Assembly: GCF_002257705.1 (NCBI RefSeq)
Contig: NZ_LSLK01000137.1
Span: forward strand, 1-64,000
DNA: 64,000 nucleotides
Direction: 5' to 3'
Source: Sporomusa silvacetica DSM 10669
Lineage (GTDB): Bacteria; Bacillota; Negativicutes; Sporomusales; Sporomusaceae
Part shown: positions 51,003 to 59,894 of the stretch, piece after piece
How the letters are laid out: each line of letters begins with the position of its first letter
Numbering within the stretch: the first letter of the stretch is position 1
Notes under the pieces: generated by a model
Told to the model about the DNA's origin: nothing
The model's database searches: none
What the model saw: only the letters and a program-made list of their open reading frames with translations
Position numbers and translations under genes: made by a program

Positions 51003-52283
51003 CTATAAACTTTCAGAATACTTGGCAGTCGGCGGCTTAGGCATGGTTGCAAAGATCAGACAAATAATCCCTACCAGGCCGATAGCCGCATTAAGCTGAA
51101 ATGCTGGCGTATAACTCTGAAAAGAATCAAACAATTTTCCCCCAACTACACCGGCACCGGAAACAACAACAGCAGAGATTGCCTGCAGCATGCCATTGAT
51201 TTTAGGAAAGGCTGTCGGCCCAAAAAAGTTGCCCAGCATGGTGTTTTGAGCCACAAAAGACCAGCCAAAACCTGCACCATAAAACACAGCTGCTACATAG
51301 GCTGCCATCAGCATGCCAGGAGCAGCCTGAACAGCAAGATACGAGCCGATAAAGTAACAACAAATACCTAACATGAAGACATAGCGAGCCGCCATTCTAT
51401 CCATGAGCCAGCCGCTGATCAACCGTCCAAAGATTCCCCCCATGGTAAACATACCCATGGCAAACGCCGCATCTGCCGACGAAATCCCTTTGCCTTTCAA
51501 ATGCATAATCCAGTGAGCGGTAAAGAAGAAAAACGGCCATTGACTAGCAGCCGCAGCCAGCACTGTCAACCAATAGGTAATCGACTTATATACATCAGCC
51601 GGTTCCCAGACATATTTCGTCACTAAGGCGTTGGTTACAGGCGTTGCTGCTACCGTTACCGCCACTTCTTGCCCATCAGGGATTTGGCCAATATCCTGCG
51701 GACGTTCTTTTACAAAAAACCAGGCAATCATAGCGCTAATAACAACAATCGCTGTTACTACCAGCCAGGCTAACCGCCAGTTGCCCCCGTTAGCCGCGAT
51801 CAGTTGGTTCATGGCCGGCGCACCAATAAAGCCAGCGAACCCCGAAGCGGTCATGGCCAGAGCCATAGCTCTTCCCCGGAATTTAACAAACCAGCGCGTG
51901 ACGGTTGTCGATAATGCCACAATCGTGCCAAAACCCAGACCACAACCAACTATAAAACCAAAACCTACTAAATAATGCCAGGGTTGCGTGGCAACCTGCG
52001 CCATCCATAATGTTCCGACAGCCAGCAAACCTGAGCCAATTACAAAGGTCTTGCGAACTCCCCACTTAGTAATTGTCATCCCAACAAAAATGGCCGACGT
52101 ACCAACAAATAAATTCATCAACGAGAAACCTAACCCGTAAGTAGTGCGATCCATGGGTATTTCCTTTAGCATGAAGGAATTGATAACAGCGCCGCCGTAT
52201 AGCGGAAAACCCATATTGAGCAAGTACAAGGTCCATAACACCCCAACCAGCTTCCAACCATAAAATTTTTGTTCATTCGCCAT
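51003..52283 (-). CDS. OFA-family MFS transporter (oxalate/formate antiporter-like)
   Basis: 426 aa from ATG 52283 (GGAGGGGTATAC before it). 12 TM helices; OFA features include a YGWKLVGVLWTLYLLNMG start, TKWGVRKTFVIGSGLLAVG and FGRLISGWLMDRMAARYVF. Probably moves a small carboxylate. The -24/-12 promoter and two activator sites directly upstream put it under the divergent sigma-54 activator. The UroD-family gene follows, 141 bp on. Confidence 0.87.
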   Translation of the reverse strand: MANEQKFYGWKLVGVLWTLYLLNMGFPLYGGAVINSFMLKEIPMDRTTYGLGFSLMNLFVGTSAIFVGMTITKWGVRKTFVIGSGLLAVGTLWMAQVATQPWHYLVGFGFIVGCGLGFGTIVALSTTVTRWFVKFRGRAMALAMTASGFAGFIGAPAMNQLIAANGGNWRLAWLVVTAIVVISAMIAWFFVKERPQDIGQIPDGQEVAVTVAATPVTNALVTKYVWEPADVYKSITYWLTVLAAAASQWPFFFFTAHWIMHLKGKGISSADAAFAMGMFTMGGIFGRLISGWLMDRMAARYVFMLGICCYFIGSYLAVQAAPGMLMAAYVAAVFYGAGFGWSFVAQNTMLGNFFGPTAFPKINGMLQAISAVVVSGAGVVGGKLFDSFQSYTPAFQLNAAIGLVGIICLIFATMPKPPTAKYSESL

Positions 52284-52321
52284 GTATACCCCTCCTATTT
52301 TTATTTCCGCATTACTATAGA

Positions 52322-52336
52322 GCAATTTCCATGCCA
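52322..52336 (-). promoter_or_regulatory. sigma-54 (-24/-12) promoter of the OFA transporter gene
   Basis: Minus strand TGGCAT-GGAAA-TTGC: the GG and GC dinucleotides are exactly 10 bp apart, as sigma-54 requires. Start predicted near 52311, 28 bp before the ATG. Confidence 0.8.
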
Positions 52337-52401
52337 ATAATTGAAAACCCCCATCACTACTGCTTTCTTCAGTATTTACAAAGTGAATTAACACAATATA
52401 T

Positions 52402-52448
52402 TGACTGTTTTGCAACACCATTTTCTGAAAAGTGACTGTTTTGCAACA
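52402..52448. promoter_or_regulatory. two upstream activating sequences
   Basis: TGACTGTTTTGCAACA occurs twice (52402-52417 and 52433-52448), 31 bp apart or about three helix turns, 66-112 bp upstream of the sigma-54 promoter. The core TGTT-TTGC-AACA is palindromic. Confidence 0.75.
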
Positions 52449-52582
52449 TTATCTTATATTCTGAACAATATAACTTTTTCGCAGTAGAGGAAGGAATTTG
52501 TCTATACAACGTCGTAACTTATAGGTACTTGGTATAAAGCAATATGCGTTTTGACGATCTCATATTGGGAGGGAGGTGTATT

Positions 52583-53986
52583 ATGCCTCAAAACTCAATT
52601 TGTTTCATGCCGCAAGAGGTTGACAAATCTGCTAACCTAACCAAAGAAAAGATAATCTTCGTTACTGACAAAAAAGGATATCTGCTACTTTGCAATACCA
52701 AAGCGGCTTTAACTATCGGCGTACCCATGGAGCAATTACTGCATTTAAACATGCGCGAACTTATCCGTAATGGCAATATCAATACTTCTTATACATTGCA
52801 GGCCGCCGAAAACCAGCGTATCGAACGTGGCTTGGTTACAACTAAATTCGAAGCGGAATTATTAGCGATAAGTACGCCTGTTTTTGACAACAAGGGAGAA
52901 CTCCTCTATCTGTTAACTTCCTGTGTACCAAACCCATCCCGCAAGGTGACCCCTTCGAATAACCCCGGCCTGAAAAGTGTCCAGACCGGTACTTTCCGGG
53001 GTTTGGTCCTAGCCCCTGAAAACATTGTCGCTGAAAGCAGCGCGATGAAGACCATACTGCGCATAGCATCAACAGTATCCCAGACCGATAGTCCAATTGT
53101 CCTGTATGGAGAATCAGGCACTGGTAAGGAAGTACTGGCGCAGTATATTCACCGTCAAAGCAAACGTTCTGCGAGAGCTTTTATTGCCATAAACTGTGCT
53201 GCTTTATCAGAATCATTAGCCGAAGCAGAGCTCTTTGGTTATGACAAAGGGGCCTTTACCGGTGCTCAAGCTCAAGGAAAAATCGGCTTGATTGAAGCAG
53301 CCGATGGCGGAACCTTGTTCCTGGACGAAATTGCTGAATTGCCCCTTGCACTGCAGGCTAAGTTACTACGTGTTTTAGAAGCAGGCGAGATTCGCCGCGT
53401 TGGCAGTTGTGTAAATCGCACAATTGATTTCCGACTTATTGCCGCAACAAATAAAAACCTAAAACAGATGACCGAAGAAGGAACCTTTCGCCAAGACCTT
53501 TTCTATCGCCTAAATGTGCTCAACCTGGTACTGCCACCTTTACGCGAAAGACCAGAAGATATTACCATGCTGGCCCTAAAGTTCTTGAAAAATTTTAATA
53601 TAAAATACAATCTCAACACCAACCTGGACATAAATACGTTAACCACTTTTCAACAGTATAGCTGGCCAGGAAACGTGAGAGAACTACGCAATGAGGTGGA
53701 AAAATACGTAATTTCCAACATCCAGGACAATTCCAATCAATTCTTAGCGGCAATGTCCGGAATGGCAAAACAGATTTCACAGCCCAACTGCGACTATATT
53801 GACTCACAAGAAAACTATGGTCCACTAAAACAGGCCATGCGTCAATTTGAAGAACAATATATTGATAGTGTTCTAAGGGTATGCAATTTTCAAATGGGCA
53901 AAGCAGCCGAGCGGCTAGGCATTTGCCGAACAGTACTGTATCGAAAAATGAAAGCCTTTTCCGAAGCAAAAAGAACTCATCTGTAA
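52583..53986 (+). CDS. sigma-54-dependent activator with PAS domain
   Basis: 467 aa from ATG 52583 (GGGAGGGAGGTGTATT before it). PAS sensor at about 20-110 (IIFVTDKKGYLLLCNTKAAL). AAA+ domain with Walker A GESGTGKEV, the sigma-54 contact loop GAFTGA, Walker B GGTLFLDEIAEL and the arginine-finger region FRQDLFYRLNVL. A Fis-type HTH lies at the C-terminus (MGKAAERLGICRTVLYRKM). No receiver domain, so it senses a small molecule directly. Divergent from the OFA transporter gene, whose promoter has matching sites. Confidence 0.92.
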   Translation: MPQNSICFMPQEVDKSANLTKEKIIFVTDKKGYLLLCNTKAALTIGVPMEQLLHLNMRELIRNGNINTSYTLQAAENQRIERGLVTTKFEAELLAISTPVFDNKGELLYLLTSCVPNPSRKVTPSNNPGLKSVQTGTFRGLVLAPENIVAESSAMKTILRIASTVSQTDSPIVLYGESGTGKEVLAQYIHRQSKRSARAFIAINCAALSESLAEAELFGYDKGAFTGAQAQGKIGLIEAADGGTLFLDEIAELPLALQAKLLRVLEAGEIRRVGSCVNRTIDFRLIAATNKNLKQMTEEGTFRQDLFYRLNVLNLVLPPLRERPEDITMLALKFLKNFNIKYNLNTNLDINTLTTFQQYSWPGNVRELRNEVEKYVISNIQDNSNQFLAAMSGMAKQISQPNCDYIDSQENYGPLKQAMRQFEEQYIDSVLRVCNFQMGKAAERLGICRTVLYRKMKAFSEAKRTHL

Positions 53987-53996
53987 ATTAAGCCAA

Positions 53997-54034
53997 AAAA
54001 TCCGTACCTGCTGTCAAAAGCAAGTACGGATTTT
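53997..54034. terminator. bidirectional terminator
   Basis: AAAATCCGTAC pairs with GTACGGATTTT plus inner TGCT/AGCA, between the convergent activator and ureD genes. Confidence 0.85.
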
Positions 54035-54040
54035 CCATTG

Positions 54041-54919
54041 TCAATATTTTCGCCATGGCCAGGCGGTTTGATTAAATAAACGCTTGCGGAAAATCTGCCA
54101 TAATTCTTTGAAGGCTTCTTGAATATTGTCTGCATTACGTCCTAATGCACGAAAACAATAGGCCTCTTTGGTGAGCTTAGTACCTGCTAATAGCACACCA
54201 TATTTGTTAGCTATTTTTTCAAGATAGCCTTCCTCTGCTTCCGTATTTCGCTGCACCACATAGCCTAGTTCCTGCTCGGCGTTAGGGTTAATAACCCAAA
54301 AAGTACCAGTATGCGTATAGTCATGTACAAGGCCAAGATGATTGTTCCACGACTGTAGCTCAGTCGGAACGATTGACGGCTCAAGCACAAACCGATCACT
54401 GAAGATAAGCTCCCGGTCAATATAGATATTGGTCTGCTGGTCCAGTTTGCTATAGGCGAAAAGCTCCTGCCGCGCTGAACGGCCGGGAGCATTAATTTCC
54501 CAAAATAGTACCGATGCCTGGCTTGAAACCAGTATATTTGTTCTACTTAACAGGCAGCTTTCCGCAAAGGGAATTATAACCTCCGGCATATACTCCAGCC
54601 GCGCACCAGCCTCTACACATATTGTTGTAAACTGCTTGGAAAAGTTGCGTTCTGGAGAACGAAAAACCTTCGTAGCGCCTTGCCCCATTATGACAGCTTG
54701 TGCATTTTCTTTAACACGTACATAAATAGAATGCTGATCTCCTTGAAGAAGACCAGCAGCAGGATTCATGATAAAAAAACTTACTGTCTGTTCACTGACA
54801 GGATAAAGCGGACTAGATACCCGGAGCGGCATACGCTGCCTTAAGGAACTAAGCACACTACAGCCATTTATTACCGCTACCTCAGCTTGAACAATTCCCT
54901 GCTTTAACTTGGCTAACAT
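54041..54919 (-). CDS. ureD: urease accessory protein UreD
   Basis: 292 aa from ATG 54919, overlapping the ureG stop (TGATG). UreD (UreH) features: FFIMNPAAGLLQGDQHSIYV, VIMGQGATKVFRSP, LEYMPEVIIPFAESCLLSRT. It forms a scaffold with UreF and UreG for loading nickel into urease. Unusually placed last in the operon; many operons have it first. About 280 residues is the usual size, so it is complete. Confidence 0.92.
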   Translation of the reverse strand: MLAKLKQGIVQAEVAVINGCSVLSSLRQRMPLRVSSPLYPVSEQTVSFFIMNPAAGLLQGDQHSIYVRVKENAQAVIMGQGATKVFRSPERNFSKQFTTICVEAGARLEYMPEVIIPFAESCLLSRTNILVSSQASVLFWEINAPGRSARQELFAYSKLDQQTNIYIDRELIFSDRFVLEPSIVPTELQSWNNHLGLVHDYTHTGTFWVINPNAEQELGYVVQRNTEAEEGYLEKIANKYGVLLAGTKLTKEAYCFRALGRNADNIQEAFKELWQIFRKRLFNQTAWPWRKY

Positions 54920-55530
54920 CAGGCAATATCCTCCATAATGACATTGTGACGAATCCAAGACAATACTTGCTGAAGTCCCTCTTCGGTTTTTAAATTTGTA
55001 AACAAAAACGGTCTCTCACCGCGCATGCGTTTAGAATCGCTGGCCATAACTTCCAGGCTGGCACCAACATACGGGGCCAGGTCAATTTTATTAATAACCA
55101 ACAGGTCTGAGCGCGTAATTCCCGGGCCGCCTTTGCGGGGAATCTTTTCACCTTGCGCGACATCAATAATGTAAATGGCCACATCGACAAGTTCTGGGCT
55201 AAAGGTTGCAGCTAGGTTATCACCGCCGCTTTCCACGAAAATAATCTCCAAGTCAGGATGGCGCTCTAGTAAAGCGTCCATTGCTTCCAGATTCATCGAA
55301 GCATCTTCCCGTATGGCTGTATGGGGACACCCGCCTGTCTCGACACCAATAATACGGTCAGGCGGCAAAATACCGTTATGACAGAGAAACTGCGCATCTT
55401 CTTTAGTAAAAATATCGTTAGTTATAACAGCTAAGCTAAAATCGGCCGCCAAATAGCGGGTTAGTTTTTCTACCAGCGCTGTTTTCCCTGCACCAACCGG
55501 ACCACCTACTCCAATTCGAATGGGTTTCAT
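54919..55530 (-). CDS. ureG: urease accessory GTPase UreG
   Basis: 203 aa from ATG 55530 (GGAGGCCTGGGT before it), the standard UreG length. P-loop GVGGPVGAGKTALVEKL at the start, metal-binding CPH in ETGGCPHTAIREDASMN, Walker-like FVESGGDNLAATFSPEL and NKIDLAPYVGA. GTP hydrolysis drives nickel delivery to the urease active site. There is no His-rich N-terminus. Confidence 0.95.
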   Translation of the reverse strand: MKPIRIGVGGPVGAGKTALVEKLTRYLAADFSLAVITNDIFTKEDAQFLCHNGILPPDRIIGVETGGCPHTAIREDASMNLEAMDALLERHPDLEIIFVESGGDNLAATFSPELVDVAIYIIDVAQGEKIPRKGGPGITRSDLLVINKIDLAPYVGASLEVMASDSKRMRGERPFLFTNLKTEEGLQQVLSWIRHNVIMEDIA

Positions 55531-55541
55531 ACCCAGGCCTC

Positions 55542-56216
55542 CTATGACATAAATATTCGTGAATATAAGCATTCGTGAGCCATACCAGCCCAGTCAAAGG
55601 CAGGGGCACTACCGCCCCAATCCTGTTCTGTTGCCGTTAAAACCCACTCAATACACTGCTCTAAGAGTGGCTGAAGCTGAGCAATGACTTGCTGGCCGCT
55701 AGTCTGTCCCAGTGGAATGGCCCGTACTCCATTGGCAACTAAAGAAACAACAGTAGCATGAGCATAGGCTGCCATCAACGGCACGAGCTCCATACCCATT
55801 GCCCCATAGTGGCCAAATACTATCGCATGATGGCACCAAGGCAGCTTACTATCAAGCTGATACGCTGGATCAATTTCGCCTAAAATTTGTCTTAGGCGCT
55901 TACCCATTTTAACACTGCCGTCCCGGCTTTCATAAGGTAGTTTCATCGCATGAAGCCGTTTATCCAAAGCAGCCAGCTTGTTCATATTCAGCATCCTGGC
56001 TGCCTGCCAGGCAAGCTTAACAGCCAGTAAGTCTGTGGCTCGCCAAGTATAGTAGAGGTAAGTCTGCATATATTTGGTCAAATGTTGTCCGTTTGTAATA
56101 TCACCACGCTGAATAAAGGTTTCCATCCCAAAAGACTGAGTAAAACTTCCTGAAGGAAAAGCGGAATCAGCGAGCTGCATGAGCCTCAGTCCTGCTTGTA
56201 ATGAAGGCTTGTTCAT
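55542..56216 (-). CDS. ureF: urease accessory protein UreF
   Basis: 224 aa, all-helical. The UreF start LRLMQLADSAFPSGSFTQSF with GMETFIQRG is diagnostic, and GHYGAMGMELVPLMAAYAHA follows. It regulates the UreG GTPase and bridges to UreD. Its ATG overlaps the ureE stop by 4 bp. Confidence 0.93.
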   Translation of the reverse strand: MNKPSLQAGLRLMQLADSAFPSGSFTQSFGMETFIQRGDITNGQHLTKYMQTYLYYTWRATDLLAVKLAWQAARMLNMNKLAALDKRLHAMKLPYESRDGSVKMGKRLRQILGEIDPAYQLDSKLPWCHHAIVFGHYGAMGMELVPLMAAYAHATVVSLVANGVRAIPLGQTSGQQVIAQLQPLLEQCIEWVLTATEQDWGGSAPAFDWAGMAHECLYSRIFMS

Positions 56217-56644
56217 GGGGCAAAAGGCCGATTTTCTACTTGTGTTACTAAACTGAGCTTTTGCAGTTGATCCTCTAAAACTGAATTATATGGTGTAATC
56301 ACTGTTTCTGTAGTAATTTCGATCGGAGCATGCATGTTACCGATTGCGTGGGCTGCTAACCCCATAGTACGCATAGTGCTGACAGACACAACTAAAACAG
56401 CTTCTTCTTTGACTTCCACAATAATGATATGATTACCCTCGCGGTGCAAAATATCGCCAGGGTGTAAATATCCGGTCTCCAGCTGTATGCCAATATCCCG
56501 GCCCACGTCAGTAGTTTTGCGCAAGATTCTTTTATGAAGCTCATCCCAGGATAGTACTAGCCTTTCAATGGTCAAGTCCGTACTGTCACCGTGATGATCA
56601 AGATTTAAGTCAGCTAGTTTACCTACAACTTGACGAATCATCAT
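56213..56644 (-). CDS. ureE: urease accessory nickel chaperone UreE
   Basis: 143 aa. An N-terminal peptide-binding part (LVLSWDELHKRILRKTTDVG, YLHPGDILHREGNHIIIVEV) precedes a metal-binding half with AAHAIGNMHAPIEI, where the conserved His sits. The C-terminus (RPFAP) lacks the His-rich tail of some UreE proteins, so it would carry fewer Ni ions. It hands nickel to UreG. Confidence 0.92.
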   Translation of the reverse strand: MMIRQVVGKLADLNLDHHGDSTDLTIERLVLSWDELHKRILRKTTDVGRDIGIQLETGYLHPGDILHREGNHIIIVEVKEEAVLVVSVSTMRTMGLAAHAIGNMHAPIEITTETVITPYNSVLEDQLQKLSLVTQVENRPFAP

Positions 56645-56675
56645 TTCGACTAACTCCCTCTTACATTAACTTCCA

Positions 56676-58382
56676 TTAAAATAGAAAATACCGCTGCGCC
56701 ATAGGCAGTACAGACAGTGGTTCACAGACAAGTGCCTCGCCATCAGCTGTAACCTGATAAGTTTCTGGATCTACTGAAATATCAGGTGTTGCAAAGTTAT
56801 GCTTCATATCTTGTTTGCTAATATTGCGGCAATTAACAACAGGCACTAGCGTTTTCTCCAGCTTGAGCTGCTCTGTTAGCATAGCAGTATCGGCAGCTTG
56901 CGAAACAAAAGTAACTGCACAACTAGCAATAGCCTTACCAAAAGCAGCAAACATCGGCCGCTGGATTACAGGCTGTGGTGTCGGAATAGAAGCGTTAGCA
57001 TCACCCATAGCAGCATTCATGATCAAGCCCCCTTTAATAACCAGGGCAGGCTTAACACCAAAAAACTTGGGCTGCCACAATACCAGGTCAGCTAGTTTTC
57101 CTGGCTCTACCGAACCAACCATATGACTAATACCGTGAGTTATAGCAGGATTAATAGTGTATTTGCTGATATACCGTTTAATACGGTTGTTATCACTATT
57201 TGAATTGTCTCCTGCTAATGCTCCTCGCTGCAACTTCATCTTATGGGCTGTCTGCCATGTTCTGATAATGACCTCCCCGACCCGCCCCATGGCCTGAGAG
57301 TCTGATGACATCATGGAGATAACACCCAAATCGTGAAGGATATCCTCTGCAGCTATTGTTTCAGGGCGAATACGTGAGTCAGCAAAAGCAATATCTTCCG
57401 GAACGTTTTTATCAAGATGATGACAAACCATAAGCATATCTAAGTGTTCTTCTAAGGTATTTACTGTAAACGGTCTGGTAGGATTCGTTGAAGATGGCAG
57501 GACATTCGGCAGTGAAGCTACCGTAATAATGTCTGGTGCATGCCCGCCGCCAGCTCCTTCCGTGTGAAAGGTATGGATTGTACGACCGCCAATAGCTGCA
57601 ATCGTATCTTCTACAAATCCGGCTTCATTTAGCGTGTCGGTATGAATGGCAACCTGGACATCATATTCATCAGCCACCTTTAGACAACAGTCAATGGCTG
57701 CCGGAGTAGAACCCCAGTCTTCGTGTAATTTGAGACCAATTGCTCCCGCTTTAACTTGGGCTATTAAAGGCTCAGGACACGAATTATTTCCCTTACCGAA
57801 AAAACCAAGATTTACCGGAAACGCTTCTGCAGCCTGAAGCATGCGATACATATTCCACTCGCCTGGTGTGCACGTAGTGGCATTGGTACCTGCTGCCGGG
57901 CCAGTGCCACCGCCCAGCATGGTAGTGACTCCTGAAGCAATGGCTGTTTCAATTTGCTGGGGGCAAATGAAGTGAATGTGTGAATCTATGCCGCCAGCTG
58001 TAACGATGTGGTTCTCGCCGGCAATCACCTCTGTGCCTGCCCCGATAGAAAGATTGACACCAGCCATAGTTTTGGGATTGCCAGCCTGACCTACTCCGTA
58101 AATTCGACCGTCTTTAATTCCAATATCGGCCTTGATAATACCCCAATGATCAATGATTACCGCGTTGGTGATAACAAGGTCCATGGCTTCTGCGAGAGCC
58201 TCTGGGTCTTGTCCCATACCATCACGTATGACCTTCCCACCGCCAAATTTGGCTTCATCACCGGGTTTTGTCAGGTCGTTCTCAATTTCAGCCCATAGCT
58301 CAGTATCGGCTAATCTTATTTTATCACCGGTAGTCGGGCCATACATATCGGCATGCTGCCGCCGTGTCATTATTAAACTCAC
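56676..58382 (-). CDS. ureC: urease alpha subunit
   Basis: 568 aa, full size. Nickel ligands are present: HIH in GIDSHIHFICPQQ, the carbamylated Lys in GLKLHEDWG, His in VAIHTDTLNE and HTEGAGGGHAPD, and Asp in MMSSDSQAMGR. The flap has VCHHLD with the catalytic His. It hydrolyses urea to ammonia and carbamate. GTG 58382 (GGGGGGACTATC before it) or ATG 58370. A 119-bp structured gap separates it from ureB. Confidence 0.96.
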   Translation of the reverse strand: MSLIMTRRQHADMYGPTTGDKIRLADTELWAEIENDLTKPGDEAKFGGGKVIRDGMGQDPEALAEAMDLVITNAVIIDHWGIIKADIGIKDGRIYGVGQAGNPKTMAGVNLSIGAGTEVIAGENHIVTAGGIDSHIHFICPQQIETAIASGVTTMLGGGTGPAAGTNATTCTPGEWNMYRMLQAAEAFPVNLGFFGKGNNSCPEPLIAQVKAGAIGLKLHEDWGSTPAAIDCCLKVADEYDVQVAIHTDTLNEAGFVEDTIAAIGGRTIHTFHTEGAGGGHAPDIITVASLPNVLPSSTNPTRPFTVNTLEEHLDMLMVCHHLDKNVPEDIAFADSRIRPETIAAEDILHDLGVISMMSSDSQAMGRVGEVIIRTWQTAHKMKLQRGALAGDNSNSDNNRIKRYISKYTINPAITHGISHMVGSVEPGKLADLVLWQPKFFGVKPALVIKGGLIMNAAMGDANASIPTPQPVIQRPMFAAFGKAIASCAVTFVSQAADTAMLTEQLKLEKTLVPVVNCRNISKQDMKHNFATPDISVDPETYQVTADGEALVCEPLSVLPMAQRYFLF

Positions 58383-58410
58383 GATAGTCCCCCCTGGCTC
58401 TCATAAGATA

Positions 58411-58500
58411 AGACTTGGCTTGTGCCAAGTCCTTTAGGACGCCGGCAGAAGCCTTAGTCGTTCAATCCAGGGAAAGTTATACTTTCCATCTGGACTAAAA
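58411..58500. repeat. structured element between ureB and ureC
   Basis: Contains GACTTGGC-TTGT-GCCAAGTC (58412-58431), TCCTTTAGGA, and a nested stem from TTAGTC (58455) through TCCAG/CTGGA and GGAAAGT/ACTTTCC to GACTAA (58499). Such a long folded gap is unusual inside ureABC and looks like an inserted palindromic element or an RNA stabiliser. Confidence 0.5.
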
Positions 58501-58501
58501 G

Positions 58502-58855
58502 CTATTTCACAAATCCTTTTTCTCTAGCCCTGTCAATGCATTGTTGCCGGTCTGTCGAACCTGCAGTTAAGTTATTCGCACCAAACCAAGGGCCGCTGCC
58601 GGAAAACTCTACAAGTTCTACTGTGCGGCTCTCGCCAGGTTCAAAACGAACAGCAGTCCCTGAGGGAATATTAAGCCGCATCCCCCATGACTTAGTTCTA
58701 TCAAATACTAAGTAGCGGTTGACCTCAAAAAAGTGAAAGTGAGACCCGACCTGAATTGGCCGGTCACCAGTATTTTCTACAGTTATTCTATCTACTACAA
58801 GATTACAGTTAGCACAAATGCTCTCATTTTTTAACTTGAGTTCGCCTGGTATCAT
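58502..58855 (-). CDS. ureB: urease beta subunit
   Basis: 117 aa. IPGELKLKNESICAN start and VENTGDRPIQVGSHFHFFEV, RLNIPSGTAVRFEPGESRTV are family signatures. Structural subunit of the urease trimer. ATG 58855 follows GGAGGCCTTAACT, 2 bp after ureA. Confidence 0.95.
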   Translation of the reverse strand: MIPGELKLKNESICANCNLVVDRITVENTGDRPIQVGSHFHFFEVNRYLVFDRTKSWGMRLNIPSGTAVRFEPGESRTVELVEFSGSGPWFGANNLTAGSTDRQQCIDRAREKGFVK

Positions 58856-58857
58856 AG

Positions 58858-59175
58858 TTAAGGCCTCCTTGCTAGACGAATGGGATGATGCACGGTAACC
58901 AGCTTTGTGCCATCAGGAAAAGTTCCTTCTAGCTGAATTTCATCGATCATTTCCGGCACGCCTTCCATAACCTGATCACGTCCTAAAATTTTAGTCCCCA
59001 TGTCCATAAGTTGAGTCACACTATAACCATCGCGAATGCGTTCCAGCAATTCTGCTGTTATCAAGGCTACAGCCTCAGGATAGTTGAGCTGCAGCCCCCG
59101 GTTCATGCGTTCACGTGCTACCTGCCCGGCAACATAAATTAAAAGTTTATCTTTTTCCATTGGACTCAGATGCAT
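58858..59175 (-). CDS. ureA: urease gamma subunit
   Basis: 105 aa, usual size about 100. MHLSPMEKDKLLIYVAGQVA, LNYPEAVALITAELLERIRD and VPEMIDEIQLEGTFPDGTKL are family signatures. First urease gene, 26 bp after urtE, so uptake and hydrolysis of urea are co-transcribed. Confidence 0.95.
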   Translation of the reverse strand: MHLSPMEKDKLLIYVAGQVARERMNRGLQLNYPEAVALITAELLERIRDGYSVTQLMDMGTKILGRDQVMEGVPEMIDEIQLEGTFPDGTKLVTVHHPIRLARRP

Positions 59176-59201
59176 TATCTAACCCCCTATCAACACTTCA
59201 C

Positions 59202-59894
59202 CTAAACAGCCATTCTTTTTTGAATTTCTTCTTGATTAATGTCTTTGGTCAACCCTTCTGCCACAATCTGCCCTTTTTCCATGACATAATAGTAGTCAGC
59301 GACATCCATGATAAATTCGAGATACTGCTCAACAATAAGAATAGTTATATTCCCTTCCTGCCTTAGCTGCTTAATAACTCTGCCAATATCCTTAATAACT
59401 GACGGTTGAATCCCTTCTGTAGGTTCATCTAAAATAAGCAGTTTAGGATTGGCTACAAGGGCCCTGGCAATAGCTAACTGCTGCTGTTGGCCGCCGCTTA
59501 AGTCACCGCCTTTTCTATTGAGCATAGTTTTTAAAATAGGAAACAAGGTGAATATTTTATCACAGACTTGACTTTTACTGCCAGCCATTTCAAGGCCTAT
59601 CAGCAAATTCTCATAAACAGTTAATTGCGGGAAAATATCCCGCCCCTGCGGTACATAGCCAATCCCCTGCCTAGCCCGCTGGTAAGTAGCGCTATTAATA
59701 AGTTCCTGGCCGTTAAAAATAATACTACCCCTGGGAGTATTTACAAGCCCCATTAAACTTTTGAGAAAAGTTGACTTACCAACCCCGTTCCGGCCTAGCA
59801 GGCAAACAACGTTGCCTGCCGCTACCTCAATATTTACTTTGTTTAAAACATTACTTTCGCCATAAAATGCTTCTAAATTTTTTACACTAAGCAT
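59202..59894 (-). CDS. urtE: urea ABC transporter ATP-binding protein UrtE
   Basis: 230 aa from ATG 59894, overlapping urtD by 8 bp. Walker A LLGRNGVGKSTFLKSLMG with the UrtE-type Leu after Lys-Ser-Thr-Phe, GYVPQGRDIFPQLTV, signature LSGGQQQQLAIARAL, Walker B LLILDEPTEGIQPS. The EGIQPS element distinguishes UrtE from LivF. Confidence 0.92.
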   Translation of the reverse strand: MLSVKNLEAFYGESNVLNKVNIEVAAGNVVCLLGRNGVGKSTFLKSLMGLVNTPRGSIIFNGQELINSATYQRARQGIGYVPQGRDIFPQLTVYENLLIGLEMAGSKSQVCDKIFTLFPILKTMLNRKGGDLSGGQQQQLAIARALVANPKLLILDEPTEGIQPSVIKDIGRVIKQLRQEGNITILIVEQYLEFIMDVADYYYVMEKGQIVAEGLTKDINQEEIQKRMAV

